Numbered from the stretch's first letter, positions 1 to 7,182 are shown. The stretch is DNA of 15,769 nucleotides from Bacteroidetes bacterium UBA6161 (GCA_002422315.1 DIUJ01000011.1:20434-36202), one strand, 5' to 3'. Notes: generated by a model not told the origin, from the sequence alone. Numbers and translations: made by a program.

Positions 1-36
1 AAGAATTTCCGGGAAAGAATACAAAAAACTCTTCTT

Positions 37-56
37 ATTTCGCACCTTTGGTGCTT
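37..56 (+). repeat. 20-nt repeat unit, copy 1
   Basis: The sequence ATTTCGCACCTTTGGTGCTT is identical to the copy at 107-126. Its core GCACC-TTT-GGTGC (42-54) folds into a 5-bp hairpin with a 3-nt loop. Confidence 0.8.
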
Positions 57-106
57 GTAGGGTGCCGGGTTAATTCATTTCATAGCCCTGTCAGGCTATG
101 CTAAAG

Positions 107-126
107 ATTTCGCACCTTTGGTGCTT
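107..126 (+). repeat. 20-nt repeat unit, copy 2
   Basis: Exact second copy of the unit at 37-56, 50 nt downstream of the end of the first. The hairpin at 81-100 lies between the two copies. Confidence 0.8.
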
Positions 127-183
127 AAAAAACCTAAAGAAGAAGTATTTCAACAGGGGCGATATTTGAGCAAGCCTAAATGG

Positions 184-199
184 ACCAAAGGTGCGAAAT
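184..199 (-). repeat. Inverted partial copy of the 20-nt repeat
   Basis: ACCAAAGGTGCGAAAT is the exact reverse complement of the first 16 nt of the unit at 37-56. The palindromic core is only partly kept here, because GAC replaces GCAC on one arm. Confidence 0.75.
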
Positions 200-300
200 A
201 TAATAGCCATGGGTGTAGCCCATAGCAAAGAGGTATACCCGAATATTCGATTATTGGCGCGTGCACCAAACAAAGTTTGGAGGGTATTTTTGCTCTGCAT

Positions 301-529
301 AAAAAATAAGAATCAATAAGTCTGAATCGTAAATCAAAGGTGTACTATTCTATCTGACTTGATTTTCTATAACAAACAAGTTAGCCCTGTTTTGTCAAAG
401 TTTTTAAACTTTCTTGAAATTGGGGTTAAAAGTAAAACTATTAACCAAGATTATGAATAACCATGCCAACCATATCAACCAACAAATGCAGGATGTGTGG
501 CAAGCAGGGAAAAGATATAGTAAGTTAGA
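301..529. other. Gene-free stretch downstream of the repeat cluster
   Basis: I see no credible gene in this stretch. It holds one short palindrome (AAAGTTT-TT-AAACTTT, 397-412). A 26-codon open frame at 453-533 runs into the 3' end of the hydrolase gene on the other strand. It lacks a recognisable promoter or family and is not called. Confidence 0.5.
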
Positions 530-1225
530 TTAGTTTAGCTTATCAAGCTTTTGTAATAACATTTCAATATCTGGTATCTGAATTTCTTCAAATGCATGTC
601 TTGTATTTGGCAATTCAAGATACTTGCTGTCATGATGTGAATTGTGGTAAAATTCCGACTCTTCTTTGGTTATGAAAGGGTCGTTTTCTCCTCTTACAAT
701 CATTATAGGGCATTTAACATTCTTTAATCCAGACAAAGGTGGTTGATAGGCTATTTTGTTTAATAAGTTAATTACAGAATCGCAAAGAATATTAAGGTTT
801 TTATCGCCATGATAAGTTTGTAGTCTGGCTACAAATTCGGGCGCATATTGCATAAGGTTCTGTAAGCTTAATTTGCTTACTTCCTTTTCTGCAATTTCGC
901 TATTCCAAAACCATTTTGTGCCAATGGTACAAATTCCTGAGAAGGTTCCGGGATATAAACTTTCTGTAAGAGCTGCTGCATAACCGCCCATACTGTGCCC
1001 AAGTGCTTTGCAACCAATAAGTCTTTTGGACTCGATGAAAAAACGCAAGTGGTGGGCTAGTTGTTCCATATCTAAATTGTTAATTAAGATTCCGGACAAT
1101 TCGCCATGGCCTGGGAAGTCATAGCTTGGTGCAAACTTAAATGGGAGAGACTGGGTGATGGTATTAAACTGTTTATGGGAGCCCAATGCACCATGAAGTA
1201 ATAAAAAAGTGTTGTGTTGTGTCAT
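530..1225 (-). CDS. Alpha/beta-fold hydrolase
   Basis: A 231-aa soluble protein of the alpha/beta hydrolase superfamily, probably a cytoplasmic esterase or related hydrolase; the substrate cannot be inferred. The visible machinery is complete: an oxyanion-hole LLLHGALG (residues 8-15), the nucleophile elbow GHSMGG with Ser78, an acid Asp182 in GENDPF, and His210 in TRHAF. Length is typical of small MenH/BioH/YbfF-like hydrolases. The frame can be opened five codons earlier at a TTG (1240), but that codon overlaps a -7 promoter box (1238-1245), so the ATG at 1225 is preferred. The gene stands alone, 122 nt downstream of the PspC-domain gene on the same strand. No signal peptide. Confidence 0.85.
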   Translation of the reverse strand: MTQHNTFLLLHGALGSHKQFNTITQSLPFKFAPSYDFPGHGELSGILINNLDMEQLAHHLRFFIESKRLIGCKALGHSMGGYAAALTESLYPGTFSGICTIGTKWFWNSEIAEKEVSKLSLQNLMQYAPEFVARLQTYHGDKNLNILCDSVINLLNKIAYQPPLSGLKNVKCPIMIVRGENDPFITKEESEFYHNSHHDSKYLELPNTRHAFEEIQIPDIEMLLQKLDKLN

Positions 1226-1237
1226 GTTTGTGGGTCG

Positions 1238-1269
1238 CAAATATAATAAATCTATATTTGATTTTACAA
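1238..1269 (-). promoter_or_regulatory. Bacteroidota-type promoter for the hydrolase gene
   Basis: On the minus strand TATATTTG (1238-1245) matches the -7 consensus TAnnTTTG. A TTG (1267-1269) lies 21 nt upstream, near the expected -33 position. Transcription would begin about 8 nt before the ATG at 1225, giving an almost leaderless mRNA. Motif match only. Confidence 0.5.
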
Positions 1270-1347
1270 TAAGATGACAATTCGGAATTTTTTCTAATTG
1301 CTTTTGTTGTTTTCTACTTTTTTGCGAGTGGATTTTAACTTATAGCT

Positions 1348-1566
1348 CTACAATTCCATTATTTTATACCTCTTAAATAAAAAGTAGTTCTTAAATTGTA
1401 AGAAAAAGGCAATTGCTAAATAAAATACTATGGGTGAAAAAACGGTGATAAAGCTTATATAAATAAAAAATAGTCTAACTAAGTGAATTGGAAGGTTTAA
1501 ACGATTGGCAATGTTGCTGCAAACCCCAAATAATCTTGTTTCAACAATATTTTTCAACATTTTCAT
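1348..1566 (-). CDS. Small PspC-domain membrane protein
   Basis: A 72-aa protein that is almost entirely a PspC domain (PF04024 type). FGVCSNIANRLNLP (residues 13-26) corresponds to the family signature GVCgGIAeyf, and LVRLFF follows. One hydrophobic segment at about residues 29-57 probably spans the inner membrane, with a basic tail after it. PspC domains in enterobacteria help sense envelope stress. Short stand-alone versions are common in Bacteroidota, where their role is not established. The start chosen is the first ATG (MKM); the second, two codons later, is equally possible. A good promoter lies 20-50 nt upstream. It is divergent from the secreted-protein gene at 1726. Confidence 0.75.
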   Translation of the reverse strand: MKMLKNIVETRLFGVCSNIANRLNLPIHLVRLFFIYISFITVFSPIVFYLAIAFFLQFKNYFLFKRYKIMEL

Positions 1567-1585
1567 TTCTGGAGTAATTAGAATT

Positions 1586-1615
1586 CAAAATTACGATTTT
1601 GATTGTAAATAGCAA
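1586..1615 (-). promoter_or_regulatory. Bacteroidota-type promoter for the PspC-domain gene
   Basis: The minus strand carries TAATTTTG (1586-1593), a full match to TAnnTTTG. A TTG (1613-1615) lies exactly 19 nt upstream. The predicted 5' leader is roughly 15 nt. Spacing and both boxes are close to ideal. Confidence 0.6.
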
Positions 1616-1709
1616 GTTAAAGATAACTGATTTTTACAAAAGTGAACAGTTTGCCATTTTTTAACTCTCTTCTGTGGGTTCAATTTTATTTACCGTCTTC
1701 TCTTTACGC

Positions 1710-1717
1710 TATATTTG
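1710..1717 (+). promoter_or_regulatory. -7 promoter box for the secreted gliding-domain protein
   Basis: TATATTTG matches the -7 consensus and ends 8 nt before the ATG at 1726, so transcription should begin a few bases before the start codon. No clear TTG is seen at -33. The box lies inside an upstream extension of the reading frame that begins with GTG at 1642. This argues that translation starts at 1726. Confidence 0.5.
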
Positions 1718-1725
1718 CACTGTAT

Positions 1726-3810
1726 ATGATATTTAAAAAGACTTTTTTTCTTCTGTTTCTTTCTTTTTTTTATATGGGTGCAAGTACTCAAAACATTAGA
1801 ACAAATTCAGGGAAGGAGTTTTTTGTTAGTTTTATGGAGAATTCACTCACTCCGCAAAGTATCCAAATTCATCTAAGTTCAGAAGAAGCCTGCGTGGTTC
1901 AAATGCAGGTGCCCGTATTGGGTATAGTTACATTCGCTATGGCTGCAATGGACGATACCATTATAACCTTAAACCCCGCATGGGTATATGTTACTGGAAG
2001 TGAAAGTATACAAAATAAAGGAGTTTTCATTTCTTCTAATAACCCAATCAGTGTTTTGTTGCTAAACAACGCTCCAAATAGCACAGAGGTAATTAGTTCC
2101 ATCCCTTTGGAGAACATACCTAAGGGGGGGCAATATATTGTAAATACATACCGAGGTACAAATTCTTTTCCATCTGAAATCCTAATTCTAGCAGTGGAAG
2201 ACAGTACACAAATAGAAATTTTGCCTAGCGCTATAACAAAGGCAGGGAAGCCTGCTAATGTGCCGTTTACTATAGTTTTGAATAGAGGACAGGTATATCC
2301 TATTCAAGCTTCGGACACTTCTTCCTTAGCTGGTACTTTTATACGATCCAAAGGGAGGTGTTCAAAATTCGTACTCTATTCTGGTTCCAGATGTTCTCAG
2401 GTAACTTACAATGCAGGTTGCTCTGGCTGCGATATGCTGGGGATTCAAGAAGTACCAATTGCTTTTTGGGGTCGAAAATTTACAACAGTACCTATAAACA
2501 ACATGCAAAGAGGTTATGTACTTAACTTTGTTGCTTCTGAAAATCAAACAGAAATAAAAATAGACGGATTGGTTGTTGCGCTTCTAAATTCTAGAGAATC
2601 ATTGGTATTGAATTTTGGAGACAACCAGATTAGGTGTATAGAGGCGAATAAAAATATTTCTGTAAATCAGTTGTTAAAAAGTGGAGAATGCAATGGGAAT
2701 TTAAATTCTATTTCAGACCCTTCTATGTTTCGTCTTATTCCCCAAAGGCAATATGTAACAAAAGCAATGTTTAGAACACCTCAAACAGTAAATGTTTCCA
2801 ATACATTTATCTCTGTATTGACTTCTAATCCAAGTGATTTAGCATTAAATAATGTGCCTATTTTGCAATATTCAGGGGTGCAACAGCAGGCCACTTGCAA
2901 CGCAGAAGTAATGATCAGTTTGCAAGTTCAAAATGGAAATTACGAACTACAATCTACTACTCCTTTTTGTAGTTATTTATATGGTTTAGGATTTGCGGAA
3001 AGTTATGCTACAGAGGTTGGTTCTGCTTTTGAAAGCGATATCTTAAATTTTAATTATCTTCCAAATAAAGAAGTGTATTGCAATCCTTCGGAAATTTTTA
3101 ATTTTAGTGGAATAGCTCCCAATTACAACAATCTGAAATGGGTTTTTGGAGCTTCAGACTCTAGCTTAACTTTTCCATTAGTTTCCCATAAATTTGACAA
3201 ATCAGGGGAGTTTAGGGTTCTTCTTATCGGTCAAAATCCAGCGAGTGATTGCCTAATTGATACAATAGAAAAAATAATAGTTATTTTTTCTCCTCCAGAA
3301 TTAGAACTAGGAAACGATACGGTCTTGTGCCTTGGAACAGAATGGGTGGTTTTTCCCAAAGCTGATGAATCCCTTGACTATGAGTGGCATAATGGTTCTA
3401 AAGGAAAAAACTTTATAACCTCTGCAAGTACTAAGGTTGTTCTAAGAGTAACAGATTCAAATGGGTGTTTTAGTACAGATTCACTACTACTAGAATTTAA
3501 AGACTGTAGTGAGAAATATGTGGCCTTATATAATGTATTTACACCGGGTAGAGACGGAATAAATGATTTTTTCAAGCCAGATATTAAAGGCTATGCAGAT
3601 GTTACATGCGAAATTTACAATCGTTGGGGAATCTTAATCTATGCATTTAATCCTGTGTCCGACTTGCCATGGAATGGAGGGGTGCAGAATGATGCAAACA
3701 ACCCGTGTTCGGATGGTACTTATTATTATCTAACAAGGTTTAAAGACCCCGCAACAAATAAGATAGAACAAGTATCGGGTACGGTGATGCTTCTTAGAGA
3801 GAAAAACTAA
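1726..3810 (+). CDS. Secreted IgGFc-binding-like protein with gliding-type T9SS C-terminal domain
   Basis: A 694-aa exported protein. The start at 1726 gives a signal peptide (MIFKKTFFLLFLSFFYMGAS, cleavage near residue 21). An upstream GTG (1642) would add 28 residues but precedes the promoter box. Residues about 24-440 open with TNSGKEFFVSFMEN and have an all-beta pattern resembling IgGFc-binding N-terminal domains (PF17517 type). About 445-600 is PKD/Ig-like (GNDTVLCLG, VTDSNGC). About 602-694 is a CHU_C/TIGR04131-type domain: NVFTPGRDGINDFF, IYNRWG, WNGG, DGTYYYL and a final GTVMLLRE. Such domains direct proteins through T9SS to the cell surface or medium. The motif reads TPGRDG where TPNGDG is usual. 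The ligand is unknown; the IgGFc assignment is by overall resemblance. Confidence 0.75.
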   Translation: MIFKKTFFLLFLSFFYMGASTQNIRTNSGKEFFVSFMENSLTPQSIQIHLSSEEACVVQMQVPVLGIVTFAMAAMDDTIITLNPAWVYVTGSESIQNKGVFISSNNPISVLLLNNAPNSTEVISSIPLENIPKGGQYIVNTYRGTNSFPSEILILAVEDSTQIEILPSAITKAGKPANVPFTIVLNRGQVYPIQASDTSSLAGTFIRSKGRCSKFVLYSGSRCSQVTYNAGCSGCDMLGIQEVPIAFWGRKFTTVPINNMQRGYVLNFVASENQTEIKIDGLVVALLNSRESLVLNFGDNQIRCIEANKNISVNQLLKSGECNGNLNSISDPSMFRLIPQRQYVTKAMFRTPQTVNVSNTFISVLTSNPSDLALNNVPILQYSGVQQQATCNAEVMISLQVQNGNYELQSTTPFCSYLYGLGFAESYATEVGSAFESDILNFNYLPNKEVYCNPSEIFNFSGIAPNYNNLKWVFGASDSSLTFPLVSHKFDKSGEFRVLLIGQNPASDCLIDTIEKIIVIFSPPELELGNDTVLCLGTEWVVFPKADESLDYEWHNGSKGKNFITSASTKVVLRVTDSNGCFSTDSLLLEFKDCSEKYVALYNVFTPGRDGINDFFKPDIKGYADVTCEIYNRWGILIYAFNPVSDLPWNGGVQNDANNPCSDGTYYYLTRFKDPATNKIEQVSGTVMLLREKN

Positions 3811-3812
3811 AA

Positions 3813-3832
3813 AACTTAGAAAGTTGTTTTTT
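3813..3832 (+). terminator. Weak possible terminator after the secreted protein gene
   Basis: AACTT-AGA-AAGTT forms a 5-bp hairpin followed by GTTTTTT. The stem is short and AT-rich, so this is only a possible intrinsic terminator, lying immediately upstream of the next promoter box. Confidence 0.3.
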
Positions 3833-3837
3833 AAACC

Positions 3838-3845
3838 TATATTTG
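3838..3845 (+). promoter_or_regulatory. -7 promoter box for the LapA-domain/L-2-hydroxyglutarate oxidase pair
   Basis: TATATTTG, a full -7 consensus match, ends 12 nt before the ATG at 3858. The -33 position reads TTA rather than TTG. The implied leader is only about 7-8 nt. Confidence 0.45.
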
Positions 3846-3857
3846 AAATAAAATAGC

Positions 3858-4103
3858 ATGGAAACGAATCAATCTAATACCAACAATCTGAAACTCTTTT
3901 CAGTACTACTATTGCTCTTTCTTTTGGTTGTTTTTGCTGTTCAAAACAGTAACACTATGGAAATTAAATTAATTTTTTGGTCCTTAAATATTCCATTAGC
4001 AATAGCCTTGTTTTTTGCTTTCTTTGCAGGGATTATTGTAGGTATACTTGCAATTAAATTATTTTTTAAGAAAAAAGAAAATACTGAACAGATAGAAAAA
4101 TGA
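3858..4103 (+). CDS. LapA-domain small inner-membrane protein
   Basis: An 81-aa protein with two predicted membrane helices, about residues 12-30 and 44-66, and a lysine-rich cytoplasmic end (FFKKKENTEQIEK). The first helix ends in AVQNS, the Q-N hallmark of LapA/DUF1049 proteins (PF06305). In enterobacteria the related LapA takes part in lipopolysaccharide assembly with LapB; no LapB-like gene is visible here, so the role is uncertain. Its TGA stop overlaps the ATG of the oxidase gene in an ATGA junction, which implies coupled translation. The start ATG is 12 nt after a -7 promoter box. Confidence 0.75.
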   Translation: METNQSNTNNLKLFSVLLLLFLLVVFAVQNSNTMEIKLIFWSLNIPLAIALFFAFFAGIIVGILAIKLFFKKKENTEQIEK

Positions 4104-5302
4104 CAAAGAAGATAGTGATTATAGGAGGGGGAATTGTAGGTTTTGCAACAGGGCTTAAACTACAAGAAAAAGAACCCAATGCAGAAATTAGTATCATAGA
4201 AAAGGAAAATGAGCCTGCTTGTCATCAAACAGGCAATAACTCTGGGGTGATTCATTCTGGTATATATTACAAGCCAGGAAGTTTGAAAGCAATAAATTGT
4301 AAGAAGGGGTATGATTCCTTGTTGGAATTTTGTAATCAGAATCAAATTGAATATGAATTGTGTGGCAAGTTAATTGTTGCTACAAACGAACAAGAAATTG
4401 TTGCCTTACAGAAGATTCAAGAGCGAGGAGTTGCTAATGGGCTAGCAGATTTGAAACTACTAGGCAAGCAAGAAATCTTGGAAATAGAGCCTTATACTTT
4501 TGGGGTCAAAGCTATATTTGTTCCGCAAACCGGGATTGTAAGTTACAAAAAAGTGGCCCAAACAATGGCGAAGTTATTCCAAGAAAGAGGAGGCAAGGTG
4601 CATTATAATGCAAAGGTTATAGGGATAAAAAAAGTAAACTCGGTATTGTATATCGAAACAGAGGATAAAACCTTTGAATCAGATATTGCGGTAAATTGCG
4701 CTGGTTTGTATAGCGATAAAATATGGGAAATGGAACAAGGTACTCCTTGTGAAGTAAGGATAATACCTTTCAGGGGGGAATATTTCAAAATCAAGGAAGA
4801 TAAAAGATACTTGGTAAAAAATCTTATCTATCCAGTACCTGATCCAGCATTTCCTTTTTTAGGAGTTCATTTTACCAGAAGAATAGATGGAGAGATTGAG
4901 GCAGGTCCCAATGCCGTATTAGCATTTAAAAGAGAGGGGTATAAAAAAACAGAGATTGACTTTTCCGAGTTGGCAGAAAGTTTATTTTGGCCCGGCTTTA
5001 TAAAAGTAGCCTCAAAATATTGGCAAACAGGGATGGGTGAAATGTACAGGAGTTGGTCTAAAGAAGCATTTACCAAAGCTTTACAAAAACTATTGCCCTC
5101 TATTCAGCAGGATGACTTAGAGCCTGGCGGGGCAGGGGTAAGGGCACAAGCTTGCCACAGAGATGGTACTCTCTTAGATGATTTTTACATAAAAGAGTCA
5201 GATCAGATGGTTCACGTATTGAATGCGCCTTCGCCTGCTGCTACTTCTTCTCTTGCTATTGGCGATACCATAGCAGACATAGTTAAAAAGCGCTTGGTTT
5301 AA
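4100..5302 (+). CDS. lhgO: L-2-hydroxyglutarate oxidase
   Basis: A 400-aa FAD-dependent oxidoreductase that converts L-2-hydroxyglutarate to 2-oxoglutarate, passing electrons to oxygen or the quinone pool. The N-terminal dinucleotide-binding motif is GGGIVG (residues 9-14), with the acidic end of the second strand at Glu34. The family signature HQTGNNSGVIHSGIYY spans residues 42-57, and the C-terminal part carries GGAGVRAQA before the last strand. Length matches LhgO/YgaF enzymes. It clears a toxic side product of 2-oxoglutarate reduction, or feeds it back to the TCA cycle. The start overlaps the upstream LapA-domain gene by 4 nt. The 3' end overlaps the convergent SDR gene by 4 nt, leaving no room for a terminator. 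Confidence 0.88.
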   Translation: MTKKIVIIGGGIVGFATGLKLQEKEPNAEISIIEKENEPACHQTGNNSGVIHSGIYYKPGSLKAINCKKGYDSLLEFCNQNQIEYELCGKLIVATNEQEIVALQKIQERGVANGLADLKLLGKQEILEIEPYTFGVKAIFVPQTGIVSYKKVAQTMAKLFQERGGKVHYNAKVIGIKKVNSVLYIETEDKTFESDIAVNCAGLYSDKIWEMEQGTPCEVRIIPFRGEYFKIKEDKRYLVKNLIYPVPDPAFPFLGVHFTRRIDGEIEAGPNAVLAFKREGYKKTEIDFSELAESLFWPGFIKVASKYWQTGMGEMYRSWSKEAFTKALQKLLPSIQQDDLEPGGAGVRAQACHRDGTLLDDFYIKESDQMVHVLNAPSPAATSSLAIGDTIADIVKKRLV

Positions 5303-6081
5303 GAACTCTTCTGGGTAATCCAGGCAACTGCTTTTACAAGGATAAATGTAGGCGTAATTCTGCTGAAAAATGCTTGTAATTGATTTGCAAAACCATAAAT
5401 AGCAGTTGTTTTTCCTTTTATCATGGCCTTGTAGCCGTAATTAGCCACTTTTTGAGCAGAAGGGAGTGGCATTAATTTCGAAATCTTACTACTTGCCATA
5501 CCCGCAGCTTCAAAGAAATCTGTTTCTGTTGGTCCCGGACATAGAGTAGTTATAGTTACTCCAGTATTTTTCCATTCTTCTTGCAATGCTTGGCCAAAGG
5601 CCAAAACAAAATTCTTGCTTGCAAAATATGTTGCCATATAAGGCCCCGGCATAAAAGAGGCCACAGAACCTACAAGCAAAACTCTCCCGGTTCTATTTTT
5701 AATCATGGATTGACCAAATAAATGAGTGAGTTTTATAAGCGCTTGAATATTTACTTCTACCATGTTAGAGTTAGACTCCAAATCTGAGTTTAAAAAGGAA
5801 TTTCCTATTCCAAAACCAGCGTTATTGATTAAATAATTTACATTTATTCCAGCGCTTGTAACCTTTTCGAAAATTTCTTGTGGACTGTTTGGTCTGCTTA
5901 GGTCGAATGAAAGGACTAAAATATCAACCTTGTATTTTGTTTTAATATCAGAAGCTAAGTCATTTAGTAAACTTTCACGCCGAGCGACCAAAACTAAATT
6001 ATGCCCATTTTGTGCATGTATCCAAGCAAACTCCTTGCCTAATCCAGAACTAGCGCCAGTTATTAAAGCATACTCTGCCAT
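5299..6081 (-). CDS. Short-chain dehydrogenase/reductase; candidate pterin reductase
   Basis: A 260-aa classical SDR with a complete fold signature: TGASSGLG (residues 8-15), Arg34-Arg35 after the second strand (favouring NADPH), NNAG (86-89), Asn111, Ser139, Tyr152 and Lys156 (YFASK). It follows folE by 1 nt and is the last gene of the PTPS-folE-SDR operon, so a reduction of 6-pyruvoyl-tetrahydropterin, as by sepiapterin reductase, is attractive. By sequence alone it looks like a general COG0300-type SDR, and no residue I can see is diagnostic for sepiapterin reductase. The SDR family is certain; the pterin role is inference from context. No signal peptide or membrane helix. Confidence 0.85.
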   Translation of the reverse strand: MAEYALITGASSGLGKEFAWIHAQNGHNLVLVARRESLLNDLASDIKTKYKVDILVLSFDLSRPNSPQEIFEKVTSAGINVNYLINNAGFGIGNSFLNSDLESNSNMVEVNIQALIKLTHLFGQSMIKNRTGRVLLVGSVASFMPGPYMATYFASKNFVLAFGQALQEEWKNTGVTITTLCPGPTETDFFEAAGMASSKISKLMPLPSAQKVANYGYKAMIKGKTTAIYGFANQLQAFFSRITPTFILVKAVAWITQKSS

Positions 6082-6082
6082 T

Positions 6083-6739
6083 TTAAATATTTAAAAGTCT
6101 GTGTAATTCTTCTTTTGTGGTGGTGTTTAGAAATTCGCCACAATATTCTGCGGTTGTAGTATTGCTACTATTGTCTCTTATGCCTCTCGATGCTACACAC
6201 AAGTGTTTTGCATTAATAATTACAGCTACATTTTGGGTCCCCAAAACTTTCTTTAATTCTTCCGCAATTTGCATGGTCATTCGTTCTTGAACTTGAGGTC
6301 TTTTGGCAAAATATTCCACAATTCTATTTAGTTTGCTAAGTCCTATAACTTTGCCATTAGGGATGTATGCAACGTGCGCTTTACCAAAGAAGGGTACAAA
6401 ATGGTGTTCACAATGAGTGTAAAAAGAAATATCTTTTTCTACCAACATTTGCTTGTATTGGAATTTATTTAAAAATCTGCTAGCCACAGGTTTTTCTTCG
6501 GGATTTAGTCCCCAAAACATTTCTTTCACATACATTTTGGCAACTCTCTTGGGGGTGCCTTTTAAACTGTCATCTTCCAAATCTAAACCGAGAGTCTCCA
6601 TTATTGCTTTAAAATGATGCTCTATTTTTGAAATTTTTTCTTCATCAGATATTTCAAAAGCATTGGCTTTCATTGGGGTGTCTATGCTAGAGGAGAAGTG
6701 GTTGTCTCCTATTTCGTCGTGTAGGTTTTTATTTTCCAT
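6083..6739 (-). CDS. folE: GTP cyclohydrolase I
   Basis: A 218-aa enzyme that converts GTP to 7,8-dihydroneopterin triphosphate, the entry to folate and biopterin synthesis. The zinc ligands are all present and fall at the same numbers as in the E. coli enzyme: Cys110 and His113 in HCEHHF and Cys181 in HLCVASRGI. IGLSKLNRIVEYFAKRPQVQ (residues 132-151) is almost the universal family block. The first 30 residues are variable and hydrophilic, as is usual. Translation could open one codon earlier at TTG; the ATG at 6739 is chosen. The start overlaps the end of the PTPS gene by 11 nt and the stop is 1 nt from the SDR start, so the three genes are one transcript. Confidence 0.96.
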   Translation of the reverse strand: MENKNLHDEIGDNHFSSSIDTPMKANAFEISDEEKISKIEHHFKAIMETLGLDLEDDSLKGTPKRVAKMYVKEMFWGLNPEEKPVASRFLNKFQYKQMLVEKDISFYTHCEHHFVPFFGKAHVAYIPNGKVIGLSKLNRIVEYFAKRPQVQERMTMQIAEELKKVLGTQNVAVIINAKHLCVASRGIRDNSSNTTTAEYCGEFLNTTTKEELHRLLNI

Positions 6740-7139
6740 CAAAAATTACAATATTACGTTCTGTTTCATAAAGCTTCACTGTTATTTCAAACTGTTCTGC
6801 AATTCTATCCCTCAATTTGTTCCAAATTACATAAGCTATATTTTCTGCACTTGGATTAAGGGTTGCAAATTCTTCTGTGTCTAAGTTTAAATTCTTGTGG
6901 TCAAACTTGCTGATTACTTCTTCATTGAGAATGGTTTGAAGCTTTCCCAAGTCATATACATATCCAGTAAGCGGATCAATCTCCCCTTTTACACTAACCT
7001 CTAAATCGTAATTGTGACCATGGTAATTGTCATTGTTGCACAATCCGAAGTATTCCTTGTTTTGTTCCTTCGACCACTCTGCCACATTTAATCTATGTGC
7101 ACAATTAAAATGGGTTTTTCTTATTACAGTTGCTTTCAC
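6729..7139 (-). CDS. 6-pyruvoyl-tetrahydropterin synthase-type enzyme (PTPS/QueD family)
   Basis: A 136-aa COG0720 enzyme acting on dihydroneopterin triphosphate. Zinc ligands are His15, His40 and His42. Catalytic residues are Cys34, the Asp80-His81 pair in FDHKNLN and Glu125 in YETERNIV. The spacing Cys34-x5-HGH is that of eukaryotic PTPS, which makes 6-pyruvoyl-tetrahydropterin; queuosine QueD normally has Cys-x3-HGH. GEIDPLTG (52-59) and SAENIAYVIW (97-106) also resemble the animal enzyme. Translation must start at GTG (7139): an in-frame stop lies a few codons upstream and no Met follows. It is first in the operon with folE and the SDR. The family is certain; the PTPS rather than QueD function is a motif-based inference. 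Confidence 0.88.
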   Translation of the reverse strand: MKATVIRKTHFNCAHRLNVAEWSKEQNKEYFGLCNNDNYHGHNYDLEVSVKGEIDPLTGYVYDLGKLQTILNEEVISKFDHKNLNLDTEEFATLNPSAENIAYVIWNKLRDRIAEQFEITVKLYETERNIVIFDGK

Positions 7140-7182
7140 TGATTTGTTTAACTATTAATGAACAGAATTGTTTTATGAATGG

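Larger units (their letters stand above)
37..280. repeat. Cluster of REP-like palindromes and short repeats
   Basis: About 245 bp packed with short self-complementary units and no convincing gene. A 20-nt unit occurs twice in direct orientation (37-56 and 107-126), and 16 nt of it recur inverted at 184-199. Each direct copy has a GCACC-TTT-GGTGC hairpin core. Other hairpins are at 81-100 (7-bp stem CATAGCC/GGCTATG), 209-223 (ATGGG/CCCAT) and 266-280 (CCAAAC-AAA-GTTTGG). Such clusters resemble REP-like elements mobilised in trans by RAYT (IS200-like) transposases, but no transposase is visible here, so that link is inference. They could act as hairpins at transcript ends. Repeat structure is certain; classification is tentative. 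Confidence 0.7.

Noticed and set aside
37..199. CRISPR array interpretation of the repeated 20-nt unit
   Set aside because: There are only two direct copies and one inverted partial copy, without regular spacers or cas genes.
91..300. A 69-codon open frame on the minus strand across the repeat cluster
   Set aside because: It is read through the palindromic units themselves, has no family features and is best explained as a by-product of the repeats.
453..533. A 26-codon open frame (begins MNNHANHINQQM) on the plus strand
   Set aside because: It is too short to judge, has no recognisable promoter or family and runs into the 3' end of the convergent hydrolase gene. It could be a gene remnant but nothing supports a call.
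6083..7139. Queuosine (7-deazaguanine) pathway reading of the PTPS/FolE pair
   Set aside because: No QueE or QueC neighbour is present and the Cys-x5-HGH spacing favours PTPS. It is not fully excluded, so the PTPS/QueD gene symbol is left empty.
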